Shown here in pieces: positions 43,541-53,989 of a DNA stretch of 64,000 nt; positions within the stretch are counted from its first letter, which is position 1, and the number at the start of each line of letters is the position of its first letter. The translations under genes and the position numbers were made by a program. Source of the DNA: Cladochytrium replicatum (taxonomy: Eukaryota; Chytridiomycota; Chytridiomycetes; Cladochytriales; Cladochytriaceae); assembly GCA_025526935.1 (NCBI GenBank), contig JAHLKD010000042.1:310001-374000 (forward strand), in the 5' to 3' direction. The notes beneath the pieces were generated by a model that was not told the origin of the DNA, made no database searches, and worked only from the letters and a program-made list of their open reading frames with translations.

Positions 43541-44308
43541 ATGCCCACGCTACCCTATGAGATCGTGGACATGATTCTGCTCACTCTCGGCGAGCGGGCA
43601 GGGGAGATCCGCCAGGCCTTCGTCACAGCAACACACCTCCGCAGACGGCTTGTGCAGATCCTCCTCGTCCCAAAAATCATGACCATCGACCTCGCCAGCG
43701 AGCGCGGGCACGTCGAGATACTCAAACTCCACCACGAGAGCACCCGCCCACAGACCTACACCGACCGCGCGATCGACCACGCCAGCAAGAACGGCCATGC
43801 CAGCGTGCTCGAGTGGTGGAAATCCAGCGGCTTGGAGCTCATCTACACCGAAGCCGCGATCGACAGCGCGAGTAAAGAGGGACGGCTGAATGTGCTGGAG
43901 TGGTGGAAGAACAGCGGTCTGGAGCTCAAATGGACGGCGGACGCGTTGGACTCGGCGAGCCAGCAGGGATCCATCGAGGTCTTGGATTGGTGGAAACACA
44001 GCGGACCGGAGTCAAAGTACTCATCTAGAGCGATGGACTGGGCGAGTCGGAGCGGGAAGGTCGCTGTGCTTCAGTGGTGGAAGGACAGTGGACTCCCGCT
44101 TAATTACATTGACGCGATCGATTTGGCTAGCGAGACTGGGAAAGTAGATGTTTTGGAATGGTGGAAGAACAGCGGGCTGGGTCTGATCTACAGCAATCGT
44201 GCTTTCGACACTGCCACCCAGTACCGTCGTTTCGAGGTGCTCGATTGGTGGAAGCAAAGTGGGCTGGAGTTGAAGTACACGGTCCCAGCCAGCTACCAAA
44301 TCATGTAG
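43541..44308 (+). CDS. F-box-like plus WW ankyrin-like repeat protein, intact
   Basis: Intron-free frame of 255 residues. Residues 1-45 (MPTLPYEIVDMILLTLGERA then AFVTATHLRRRLVQILL) resemble an F-box: Leu-Pro start, I-x-x-M-I-L-L, and an H-L-R-R-R end. Residues 46-250 form seven units with a 29-residue period, for example AIDHASKNGHASVLEWWKSS and ALDSASQQGSIEVLDWWKHS. It is the only copy in the window that is complete at both ends and open throughout, and it gives the reference for the decayed copies at 2920, 6060, 10885, 17810, 53990 and 55930. An F-box joined to a repeat domain suggests an SCF-type adaptor, but this is inference; the F-box match is weak. Confidence 0.8.
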   Translation: MPTLPYEIVDMILLTLGERAGEIRQAFVTATHLRRRLVQILLVPKIMTIDLASERGHVEILKLHHESTRPQTYTDRAIDHASKNGHASVLEWWKSSGLELIYTEAAIDSASKEGRLNVLEWWKNSGLELKWTADALDSASQQGSIEVLDWWKHSGPESKYSSRAMDWASRSGKVAVLQWWKDSGLPLNYIDAIDLASETGKVDVLEWWKNSGLGLIYSNRAFDTATQYRRFEVLDWWKQSGLELKYTVPASYQIM

Positions 44309-44494
44309 CCCTACTGTCATAAGATCCGATAAGCACTACACTCGATTCGTGTCGATGATGTCGGGACGACGAACTCATTGATGTACCAGTTAGGAGACTG
44401 AAAAATTGATGTTATTGATCCATGCTACACTAAAGACCACTGATTAAAGAGTGTGGAACGTGGACGTATATTGAATGACACTATACAATGCAGC

Positions 44495-45094
44495 TTACAC
44501 AACAGTGCCGGATGCACTGGCAATCTTGGGCCACAGGTCAGCGCACTCCTTTCCGACAGGCCCAGTGATGGCCGAGCCCTTCATTTCACCCTTCGGGTTC
44601 ACAATCACGCCGGCGTTGTCTATGATTGATAGAGACGTGAGCACACGAGCCATAAATCGTTGTTATCTCAAAGACGACGCACCCTCGAAGTAGAGGTAAA
44701 CACCGTCGCGCCTGCGCCATGGTTTCCTTTGCCTGACGACGACCGCAGGGTGCACTGTAAAAATAAAGGTGTCAATTTCCAAACTCTTTATGCCATAATC
44801 GACCACCTACCCTTCTTGCGGAGATCGGGCTTTCCCTTCTTGACTGTGGCGAGCACCATGTCACCGACGCCAGCAGCGGGCAGCCTGTTGAGACGACCCC
44901 CGATTCCGTAGACGGCGATGATGTAGAGGTTCTTTGCGCCCGAGTTGTCCGCGCAGTTCATAACGGCACCGACAGGGAGACCCATCGACAAACGGAACTT
45001 GCCACCGGCAGTACCACCACGTCCTGAACGGCCAGCATGAGACAGGGATAGACAAGAGATGGACAGATTTAACACGCACCTCGCTTCGACATCG
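44495..45094 (-). CDS. RPL23: Cytosolic ribosomal protein uL14 (RPL23)
   Basis: Minus-strand exons 45094-45082, 45023-44811, 44754-44683, 44619-44495 give 140 residues, the normal length. Reads [20 protein letters not shown], then [77 protein letters not shown] and [18 protein letters not shown]. It is a 60S subunit protein near the factor-binding region. The first exon is 13 nt (MSKR plus one base), the typical early intron of ribosomal protein genes. The 5' flank on this strand contains a GGAT tetranucleotide tract also found in intron 1 of the eL27 gene. Confidence 0.97.
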
Positions 45095-45179
45095 TTCAAG
45101 AGAGTATTGACTGGACAAGAAAGGGACTGGGTGGTGAAGGGGTCAGTGCATGTGCAATGCAACCAGCGGGCAAGCAAGC

Positions 45180-45300
45180 AGACACGAGCAACCCACCCAC
45201 CCACCATAGTCATACAAGTCCGACCATCCATCCTCATCATACAAATCCATCCATCACTCACTCATAGGCATCACCCGTATTCCATCCATCCATCCATCAT
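45180..45300. repeat. CCAT/CACC-rich simple repeats upstream of uL14
   Basis: Short runs of (CCCA)n near 45190-45206 and (CCAT)n at 45225-45255 and 45281-45300. Read on the minus strand, in the direction of uL14 transcription, the last run is ATGATGGATGGATGGATGGA. Confidence 0.85.
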
Positions 45301-45525
45301 GCTCACAGACATCTATCGATCGAATTACCACCCACTCACTTTCTCGTTCCTTCCAACCCGCTACCACTGGTGGCTGTGAACGCTCACGATGCCCGCAACC
45401 ATAACTGTTACTTGTCATTGTCATTGAATTGTTACTGGAGGCTTTGACATTTCCATTTCAACACTGCCACTGTTTATGAATATCACCACAGTGAAATGCT
45501 TGTCACCCTTTATTGCCTGTTCCAC

Positions 45526-46832
45526 TCATGTCCGCATCCGTGCTAGATCCCTCTCCACCGTCTTGATATCTTTCATCACTTTAACATACTCGCTCGCTAT
45601 CCCCTCGAATTCTCCGCTACCTGTCCGGTACTCCAAAAGCATTCTTTCAACCCTCTGCGTCCTTTGCCCAACCTCGGCTTCCACTGGTCCCATCCTTTCC
45701 CTGTCGTGTCGCGTGTGTGATTCAGATTTAGTGAACCCATTCCCAGCTTAAATGGCGTCCCCTTTCGTACCTGATCTCGCTCAAGATTTCTCCGACCTCC
45801 CCTGTGGACGCGTGGAGAATGCATTCGAGCTCGATGCATCGGAGTTTGAGGTGCATCCCGTTGATCACCCCGTCAAAGTAACTGTTGAAGCCGTCGTGGC
45901 GCCCGAGTTCTGTGCCGTACGGATATTTGTCCAGAAAATTGACCGCTTCATGTATAAACTCGAGATGAGTCTAACGAGCAAAAACGAGTGAGTTGGATGT
46001 TATCTGTGGGTAAGGCCCTCAGTCTCACGTCCGTGTATTCCCTGAACGCGTTGAGTAGTGCCTGTCGCTGTTCCCAGCACTCGTTGTTGAGCTCCTCGAC
46101 TTCGGACGCTAGTATTCGAATCGAATCGGCGATTTCGGATGACCGTGACGGGGAAGGGGGCTTCGAGGACCGACCCGATTTTGCTATTCGAGTGCAGTAT
46201 CATCACGTAGGTAGGTAAAAGGAGGGATTCAACTCAGTCGCTTACAGGACTGATCTGCGGATTCGGGCAACTTCCCCTCAAGGAAATTGCCCAGAAACAG
46301 ACACTTTGATCTCAACCGCCTCTCTATTTGCGTGCGGATAACCTCGGTGATCTCGGATGGGAGCTCTTCACGCACTTGCTATAAAAAGTGCAATGAATAC
46401 AATGTAAGAAAGGGGTTGCACAGAACATGGAGAAAACCTTAAAGTATGGAACATCGAGAAGTTCGGTCAGTCCGGACAGCTCGTTTGCAGCGTCCGCGAG
46501 GTGTAGTACCAGTGGGTCCAGGCTCTGTCCAAAAAAGGGGATGTTGGATTAGACGCATTGAAGTGGGCACACAAGCGGGCCCAGAGAACGATGGGTGAAT
46601 TCTCTCACCATTTGAGGCTCAGGAGGGTCTTCCGGAACGAGAGGCACGCTGGATTCGAGACCCAACAGAAAGTCTGATACTTCTGCATAAAGAATTGCAT
46701 TTTTGAGGGACTCCACTGTGGATTCGCACGGCAGTTCGGATTCTCCGAGAGTCTGCGATGCGCACCGAGGCGGGATGCTCCGTGATCAGTCCGATTTGAT
46801 TATTTTTTAGAAAAATAGCCTACCAGCATCAT
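45526..46832 (-). CDS. Probable HAUS4-like augmin subunit
   Basis: Minus-strand exons 46832-46824, 46752-46609, 46524-46438, 46378-46246, 46183-46029, 45970-45771, 45700-45526 give 300 residues (human HAUS4 has 363). All junctions are GT-AG. Landmarks follow HAUS4 order from memory: a helical N-terminus, LSGLTELLDVPYFKQVREEL then IERRLRSKCLFLG (like L-x-x-E-V-E-E-Q-L-K-K-K-C), a Ser-rich linker, VEELNNECWEQRQALLNAFR, GMHLKLRCIELECILHAS (like M-I-L-K-L-R-M-E-E-L-K-I-L), and LLEYRTGSGEFEGIASEYVK (like L-G-E-E-F-D-R-L-V-K-E-Y) near the end. Augmin recruits gamma-tubulin to spindle microtubules. Homology is distant; the alternative is another coiled-coil protein. The first exon is only 9 nt. Confidence 0.5.
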
Positions 46833-47061
46833 TAAACTCGCACCGAAAGCTCGAGCGTGGCTGGGAAGGGCGACGTCAACAGCCGGAACGAAGGCACACA
46901 AGTAACATTGGACGAGAGGGAAGCTGATCGATACATCGGTATATTCGAAGAGGATCTGGGATTTTCTGTTTCTGCACTGGTAGACGGAGCAGCTGGCAGA
47001 GAAAAGCGATTCGAGTTGCTCAAACACGAAAAACACACATCCATTACAACACAGCACGAAC
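46833..47061. promoter_or_regulatory. 229-bp divergent region HAUS4-like / RPN8
   Basis: Start codons of the two genes face away from each other across 229 bp, so promoters for both must lie here or overlap the first exons. Confidence 0.6.
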
Positions 47062-48359
47062 ATGCCGACAACAACAGCATTGACACCAGAAAGCGTCGTG
47101 GTGCACCCACTCGTTCTGCTCTCGGTCGTAGACCACTACAACCGCGTTGCGAGGAACACAAAGAAGAGAGTCGTGGGCGTGCTTCTGGGACAGTGGGTCG
47201 GGAAGAAAGTCAACATCGCAAACAGCTATGCCGGTAAAAAGACAAGGCAGAGAATTTTGGATGGGGGGGTGGGGGTGTTGGGGTGCTTGTGCTCAAGTTC
47301 GGTGCATGTCGAGATCACTGCTCCATCAGCATCATTACAATATTTTTGATCGCTTTTGAGTTTGACTCATGATTTCTTAAATTTTAGTTCCTTTTGAGGA
47401 GGATGAGAAGGACCCGTCTGTGTGGTACTTGGACCACAACTTCCACGAAGCAATGTGCGAAATGTTCAAGAAAGTTAACGGTATTGAGATAGCAGTTAAT
47501 TTGCTTTTAGTACTGGCTAATTCTTTTGCGCCTCTTTTGACGCTTCTGAACTCCAGCCAGGGAGAAGATGATTGGGTGGTATCACAGCGGTCCAAAGCTC
47601 CGAGCCTCAGATCTCGAAATCAACGAGCTTTTCAAGCGATACAACCCCAACCCAGTTCTGGTCATTATCGATGTGAAGCCCACGACTGCACCTGGCATTC
47701 CCACTGACGCGTACTTCGCCGTAGAAGAAATTCACGACGTGAGTACAAGTTGAATGACTGAATTTGTTGACCATTTCTCTTACGGCGGTTCTATACGTTA
47801 GGACGGCACGGCAACGACTAAAACCTTCAACCACGTCCCATCCTCGATCGAAGCCGAAGAAGCCGAGGAGATCGGTGTCGAGCACCTCCTCCGCGACATC
47901 AAAGACAACGCCGTCGGCACCCTCTCGACCCAGATCACCGAGCAGCTCAACTCGCTCAAGGGCCTCCAGACCCGACTCGACGAGATCCGCGACTACCTCG
48001 GCAAAGTCCTCGACGGCACCCTGCCCGTCAACCACCAGATCGTCTACAACCTCCAGGACATCTTCAACCTCCTTCCCAATCTCAGGGGCCTAGAGATGAC
48101 CAAAGCCTTCAGCGTCAAGACGAACGACGAGATGCTGATGATCTACCTGAGCTCGATGATCCGCGCGGTGATCGCGCTGCATAATCTGATCAGGAACAAG
48201 ATTGAGAACCGGGACGCGGAGAAGCAGGTGGGGAGTGGGGGAGGTGGAGGCGGCGCGGCGGTGGATGGGAAGGAGGCGAAGGCGGAGGGGGAGAAGGCGG
48301 AGAAGGAGAAGGAAGGGGAGAAGGAGGACGGGGCTGCGCCGATGGACACGGATAAGTGA
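47062..48359 (+). CDS. RPN8: 26S proteasome regulatory subunit Rpn8 (PSMD7)
   Basis: Exons 47062-47233, 47388-47480, 47557-47738, 47802-48359 give 334 residues. An MPN domain covers residues 8-145: [80 protein letters not shown]. The zinc-binding JAMM ligands are incomplete (GWYHSGP in place of GWYHTHP), as expected of Rpn8, which dimerises with the active Rpn11 in the lid. C-terminal helices follow to about 275, ending in a low-complexity Gly/Lys/Glu tail that closes with GAAPMDTDK. It is a structural subunit of the 26S lid. The glycine run (six Gly) lies in a GGAGG-rich stretch near 48240. Confidence 0.96.
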
Positions 48360-48544
48360 GGGAGATGCAAGGGCCAGAGATGATGATATCCCCCCGCAAG
48401 CAGCCTTTTGTTTTTATATACAGTCAACTGAAAGATTTCGCTGATTTAACACAAACGAGGTACCCCCTTTTTGTGCGTGAAGAAAATGTGAAATGGCAAA
48501 CCGGTTGACACCACCCCATTTTCTTATCGATACTGTAGAAACTA

Positions 48545-48740
48545 GTGCCTGCTCCCTCCTTCGTGGGTAGCATTTTGGTCCAAACATGTGCGATCATACT
48601 TGGAAGGCGACAGGTTGCGCTCTTCGGTGCGTTTACCGTCTTAGGCCGGAAATTCCTGGTGCCGATTTCTGTGTCTTCACAAAACGTGGCTCTCACACGA
48701 AACAATGTTCCAGCTCATAACTTTTTTTTTAAAGCGTGAA
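48545..48740 (+). pseudogene. Second, inverted copy of the membrane-protein fragment at 42822-43300
   Basis: Plus strand SLLRG-stop-HFGPN and, in another frame, RRQVALFGAFTVLGRKFLVP correspond to ALPRGQRLGPQ and ACQIFGALTVVGCLVPGV of the other copy; similarity is visible at the DNA level, including CTTCGGTGCG then TTACCGTC. Confidence 0.4.
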
Positions 48741-49079
48741 TCTTAACAGTATGTCATAAGTCACGTACCTCCAACGTTCTCGATTGTTGACTGGGGAAAC
48801 CGATTCTACGAGACTACGAAAAAAGAAACGTCTGGCACCACAGGAGGAAAATCAATAGGCAGAAGCGAGAGAGGGAGCGGGTGGCCGGATTCGTATTGCA
48901 GACTTGTTCAAGGTAGGCAGCGTCATTAATCTGCCACAAATAAAAGAGTTTTGGATTGTTGGAGAGAGTGTGCCCTCACATCATCCATCAGACGCTGTGC
49001 ATCGCTCTCCGCCAACACAAAAAATGCGTAAAACCTTTTAAAACCGAAAAACATGAAGAATTGTCGCTGCCCGTCAATC

Positions 49080-49420
49080 CCAGGTAGGAGTTTCCGAAAA
49101 TGTCGCAATAGCGGAGTAGGGTGTTGGGGTGGAGGGCAGGAAAGGGCTATGAAAAACTTGAATTCTGTGGTCACCGTGTGGGATTCACGGCTCTGGATAG
49201 AGACAATGGGGAAAATGTTTGGGGTTAATGAATATAACGGGATTCTCTGGGAGGACCGGAAAGCAGAACTGTTCGCAATCGACCACAAAGAGGTGGCTTC
49301 CGCAGAGATTTCAGCATTTTATTGAACCGAGTAAGCTTCGGAGAAGACGTAGCGGTGCGGGATGGCGTATGCAATGATCGGGTCCTTGATGTACATCATC
49401 AGGTAAACTGAGGAGTGTTT
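49080..49420 (-). pseudogene. Relic of the F-box/LRR family
   Basis: Minus strand reads LLSLPDDVHQGP then, one frame on, IIAYAIPHRYVFSEAYSVQ and a stop; next FCFPVLPENPVIFINPKHFP, and then PTPLLRHFRKLLPGI. These match LLSLPDDVLLGPLIAYAIPH, LLLPSLLHEKPVVLIAPEVP and PSPLLQHFRTLHLGI of the intact gene at 40008, in order. Confidence 0.65.
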
Positions 49421-49429
49421 AAGGCATGT

Positions 49430-50602
49430 TTGATGTTGGTGTGCTGAGCAAATTGATCAGAATATTTGGCATTTTCGTGAAGAGAATATGATCCAGCCTG
49501 GCAAAGAGAGGCAACCTTTCATTGGCGTGTTTTGGTTCGATTAGTTTCATCGATACACTTTTCACAAGATCAACGAAAGAAAATATTGGAGCACGGAAGT
49601 GGCAGAAGCTCGGAGTTTAGCAAGAAAAGATGAGATCAGTCGAGACATCAATACCACAAACAACGACACTGCTACGGACAGGGGTTTCTTGGGCTTGACA
49701 CTCGACATGCTGCAAAGATGCACCCTCGTGGTTTCGTATTGCACTGACGTTCCTTCCCTTCCCGCCCAGTCATTCTTTATTTATATGGCCTACCTGAACG
49801 CTTGATCTAAATGTTAGTTCTCTTACGTATATGCCTAATTTTGTACTTCTTTTGTTATTGTATACTTTGTGGTTTCTTTTCTCAATGTAGCAAATGTCAA
49901 AGCCCCTGATCGTTACAAATGTCAACAAATGCGCTCACCAACATACACAGAACCGGTGTTCATATCACCCAACAGGGTACGGTATCAGCAGCTGTATACT
50001 CGGCATTTCCTGTAGATCCTCTAAAGGGACCCCAGTACGGTACGGTGAGCATCATCCATTCTCAAAAATTCGTTCTTAATCGAGGTTTTATTATTGCATA
50101 TAGTGAACCAAGCAGTTGAGTATGCTGCTGCGATGAATACTCATCCACACCAGAAGGCAGAGATTGTAAGAGCAGGTATTTAAGTCAAGAGATGAATCGT
50201 TTGCAAGAAAGATTTACTGGTTTTAACGCAACACCAAAAGAAATGAAGAGAGAGATTCATGCGGCACTGAAGATGGCGGTAAAAGAGCTCGAAGCAGATG
50301 ATTGGATGTACGCGGATGTGAAACTGCCAGTACAGCTCGAGCTCGCATGATTGGATTGGTTGAGATCAGAAAGAGAGTTGTAGAATTGAGTGTTAAGTTA
50401 TTGCACAGAGCATTTGACCAAAGACGACAGAGAGCTTGCATTGCCAATAAACAATGTGCGCCAACGTGAATACCATGTATTGGATTCCTCTTGAAGGCAA
50501 CAATGAATAAATATATATCGGATTGTTAACCGGAATGCTTGTGTACACCAAATCTCCAGCAGTTTGTCGAATACGACCATGAAAAGACCCGGACCATAAA
50601 AT
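49430..50602. other. Spacer with unrecognised ORFs
   Basis: A plus-strand ORF around 49919-50119 (HRTGVHITQQGTVSAAVYSA then FPVDPLKGPQYGTV) looks protein-like but is unknown. No other content recognised. Confidence 0.35.
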
Positions 50603-51091
50603 CTATTCCTCCATGTCATCATCTCCTTCGCTAACTTGGCGGATGTAAAGCTAAATCAAAGATTAGGGTTAGTTGCGAGCGGACGCAATTCCATTATTTC
50701 GAACGTGTACGTACTACGTTATTGCAGCGAATCAGAACCTCACCGAGTGCACCAGTTGAAGTACCGTCCACGAATTCCTCTGTATTTGCGAGCTGTTTTT
50801 GAATAATAGATTCAGCGATTTTCCATAAATGTTTGAAGCTAAAGATCCGCCAACAACGAAAGCGTGAGATCGTCATAATTATACCTGCAGGTTCATGTAC
50901 GAGTCCACCGAGACGAGGTAGCCCTTGTACTCCATCCCCCACTTCAGCTTTACGATGACAGGCTTTCCAGTCAAGTCGTTCAGGAACGGCTTTGGGTTGA
51001 CGAGTACAGTCTATAAAAAGCACCACCCGACAGATCAGCGACTTGTGTTTAATCATTCATTCACGGCTGTATTTAAACACACCTGGCTCAT
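50603..51091 (-). CDS. SMX3: Small nuclear ribonucleoprotein SmF
   Basis: Minus-strand exons 51091-51083, 51010-50885, 50792-50715, 50650-50603 give 86 residues. [40 protein letters not shown] and [15 protein letters not shown] form Sm motif 1; [20 protein letters not shown] forms Sm motif 2; the acidic tail DDDMEE is typical of SmF. It is one of seven Sm proteins that ring the U1, U2, U4 and U5 snRNAs. The first exon is 9 nt (MSQ). It is head-to-head with the SF3A3 gene, 50 bp between start codons. Confidence 0.96.
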
Positions 51092-51141
51092 TGCGGGATT
51101 GTTCGTTTTTGCGTGTCCAAGCCACGTACCAACAACCAAGA
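51092..51141. promoter_or_regulatory. 50-bp divergent region SmF / SF3A3
   Basis: Separates the start codons of two spliceosome genes pointing away from each other. Any shared promoter must also use the small first exons and first introns on both sides. Confidence 0.65.
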
Positions 51142-53233
51142 ATGGACTGTAAGTGAATCAGGCAACGAGAGTGCGAGCCTGACTGGTTACTTTCTAGCTA
51201 TCCTGGAACTGCAGCGACAGGCTCACGAGGAGATCGAGCGTCTCGAACAGGCAATCGTCAAAGAGCTTGTGCGAAACACAAAACCGGTGCGAAAATCTTA
51301 ACAACATAACCTGAAACCAATCTAACGGCTTCCCTTTTATCAACAAAGCATAAAGATAAACTCGTGCAGGAGCACCGTGTCTCTAAATACCTGGGTATTT
51401 CTTTGCTGTCATGAAAGGGTGGGATTCATATCATGTCTCATTTTCTCTTTTTCGACATCCAATTCCTGTGAATTTTCAGACAGAATCCAGGAGAAGAGCC
51501 GGTATCTTCTCGAAGTTTACAAGGACGACGATGGGTATGTGCGAATTTTTTCCGGGGATCAAACCAGCTTTTTGAATGCGCTTGTTTTAGAATGAGAAGA
51601 GCAGAATTGAGTACGCTTCTGAGCGGGAGCGACGTCAGCGAGTATTCTCAAAGTGAATTCTATGAGAGGTTGAAGGCTGTGAAGGACCACCACAGACGGC
51701 ATCCAAACGAAGTTGTGGAACCAATGGATCTCCAATTCACCAATCGTGACGTATCGCGTGACGAGGAAGGTATATCAAAGAGATTGGAATTCATGCATTC
51801 TTCCGACTTAATGCGTGTGGTTTCAGCCGTGGAGAACCTCTTCACTGGTGAAGAGAATCTCGGAAAGTTTTTGGATCTCCATGTGCACTTCGATCAGTAT
51901 GTCAACCTCAAAGGTGTCAAGGAAATGTACTATCAGAAAGACAGATCAAAGCGAATCAACACCGGATACATCGAATATGTCTCCGAATTCTCGAGGTTTG
52001 ATCGGGTTCCCAAAGAAACGAGGACATCTTCGGAGTACTCCGCGTAAGTTGTTTCGAAATTGATTGGGCGAGGAATTCATTTTTTTATCTTGATCAATAA
52101 GGTATCTTCGTGGTCTCGAGGAATACCTGGAAGGATTCGTTGCGCGAGGTCAACCGCTTTTCAACATGATCGAATTCAAAGAGCGTGCTTCCAAAACTTT
52201 TGAGGAAACCTGGGCTTCTGGAAAGGTGTCTGGATGGGAGTACGAGCCTGATTCGGACAGTAGTCTCTCCAAACTCTACTGCATTCCATGTAAGCTATAT
52301 TTCTTGAACATTCCTTTGCAATTTCTCATTTTTTTTTCTTCAGGCCAAAAGCAGTTTGCGAAGGACTCAGTATTCACTGCACATCTTGACGGGAAGAAAC
52401 ATAAAAAGGCGCAGGAGGTCCTTGATAAGTCCGGGGTCAAGTTATCTGCTAGCTTGGTTGAGCAAGCGAAACATACCGCCGTGAAAGAGGAACGCGACAG
52501 GACATGGAAACCGATTGCACGGATGGAATATTTTATCGGCGAGTACTACGCGAAGCTGATCTCCGTCCGAGACGATACAGTTGCGAACGTTGAGCGTAAG
52601 CAAGCTATCACTGACACCGAGCGTACCAAAGTAAGTCAGAAATAGAGTGATTATACCTAGTCTTTAGTTGAGTTATCATTTCTAAAGTTTGCGGAAGAAA
52701 CGGAGGAGATTGAAGTGTCTGAATCCGAGTCGGAGGACGACGATAAGATCTACAACCCTCTAAAACTCCCATTGGGCTGGGACGGCAAACCTATCCCGTA
52801 CTGGCTGTACAAGCTCCACGGTCTCGGAGTCGAGTATCCGTGTGAGATCTGCGGAAACTACGTCTACGCGGGCCGTAAGGCGTTTGATAGACATTTCCAG
52901 GAATGGAGGCATGCGCATGGAATGCGGTGCTTGGGTATCCCGAACACGAGGCATTTCCAGGACATCACGCTGATCGAAGACGCTTTTGCATGTATGTAGT
53001 TGATGGTTGGAGAGCTTAGGAAGGCTTTAACATTGGTTTTTTCAAGTGTGGGAGAAGCTGAAGGTTCAGACCAAGACGGAGAGCTTTAGGCCTGACACGA
53101 TGGAGGAGTACGAGGACAAAGAAGGGAATGTTTTCAGCAAGAAGACATACGAAGGTGAGCCGATTAGAAAACGTGTGATTGACAGCAGTTTCTCACATTA
53201 TCGTAAGACTTGAAGAGACAGGGCCTGCTGTAA
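51142..53233 (+). CDS. SF3A3: Splicing factor 3A subunit 3 (Prp9/SF3a60)
   Basis: Ten exons (51142-51148, 51198-51286, 51349-51394, 51480-51534, 51591-52043, 52102-52289, 52344-52630, 52688-52991, 53047-53154, 53208-53233) give 520 residues. The N-terminus [20 protein letters not shown] is the SF3a60-binding helix for SF3b/U2. Then come [40 protein letters not shown], a C2H2 finger [20 protein letters not shown] (about 280-305), and [57 protein letters not shown] and the terminal [10 protein letters not shown]. It is part of the U2 snRNP SF3a complex and needed for prespliceosome assembly. The central finger is as in Prp9. First exon 7 nt, last exon 26 nt. Confidence 0.96.
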
Positions 53234-53989
53234 TTCTGGTTTATTACGTTAAATTAAATGGATTTTGGGTACTAGCAGTTGCGTTCCGGAAGTCAGTTGA
53301 TTCCAGGTTTTTGCGATCCGGCAATTGCAAGCAGCTTCATAATCAGAACACAAGCCCTCCTACAATTGACACCACAACCAGCATTGCACAAATAACAGCG
53401 TTTGAGAAAAACAACGAAACTGAGGTGCATTTCCGAGATGAAGCGGATGCCGACGGAGTGGTGGTGGCAGTCCCAGTAGGTTCTAGAAACAATCAAGAGC
53501 AGAAACCAGTGATGGTCTAGCCACGGATGAAGTTGTATGGGTTAGCGGATGGCCGATTTACCTTTTAGAGTATGTCAGAAGTTTAACGACATGAATTCAT
53601 GAAGATGCCGACCGCAAACCATCGAAGAAGCAATTTTGCCGTTATTAGCCCAATAGTCGGTGTCGGAGCACTTGTGACCAAGATTCATGGGCGGGTTGTC
53701 AGGATCTCCCCTGAGATGCAGCACTTCCACCTTTCACCAACACGGATCTGTTCTGACCTCGGATTTTGCCGGCTACCTTAAACTCCGTGGAGGTGTGGTA
53801 GGTCGATGTTCGCGATTGCATTTCCTGACAAGCTGAAGGAAGCTACGTGACTTAACCCATCATCGTCATGTCAGAACCAGTGCCTACTGTGAGCCAGCGA
53901 TACTGCGACCATGCACCCATCGAATGTGGTATTGCAATGTGCCGACTCGGGGGGAGGCAGGATTACTTTTCCAGATAACAATTCGATGT
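53234..53989. other. Spacer, nothing recognised
   Basis: Includes ORFs at 53179-53520 and 53599-53781 without recognisable content. Confidence 0.4.

Noticed and set aside
47607-48035. 142-residue ORF antisense to Rpn8
   Set aside because: Shadow of the Rpn8 last exon; no independent signal.
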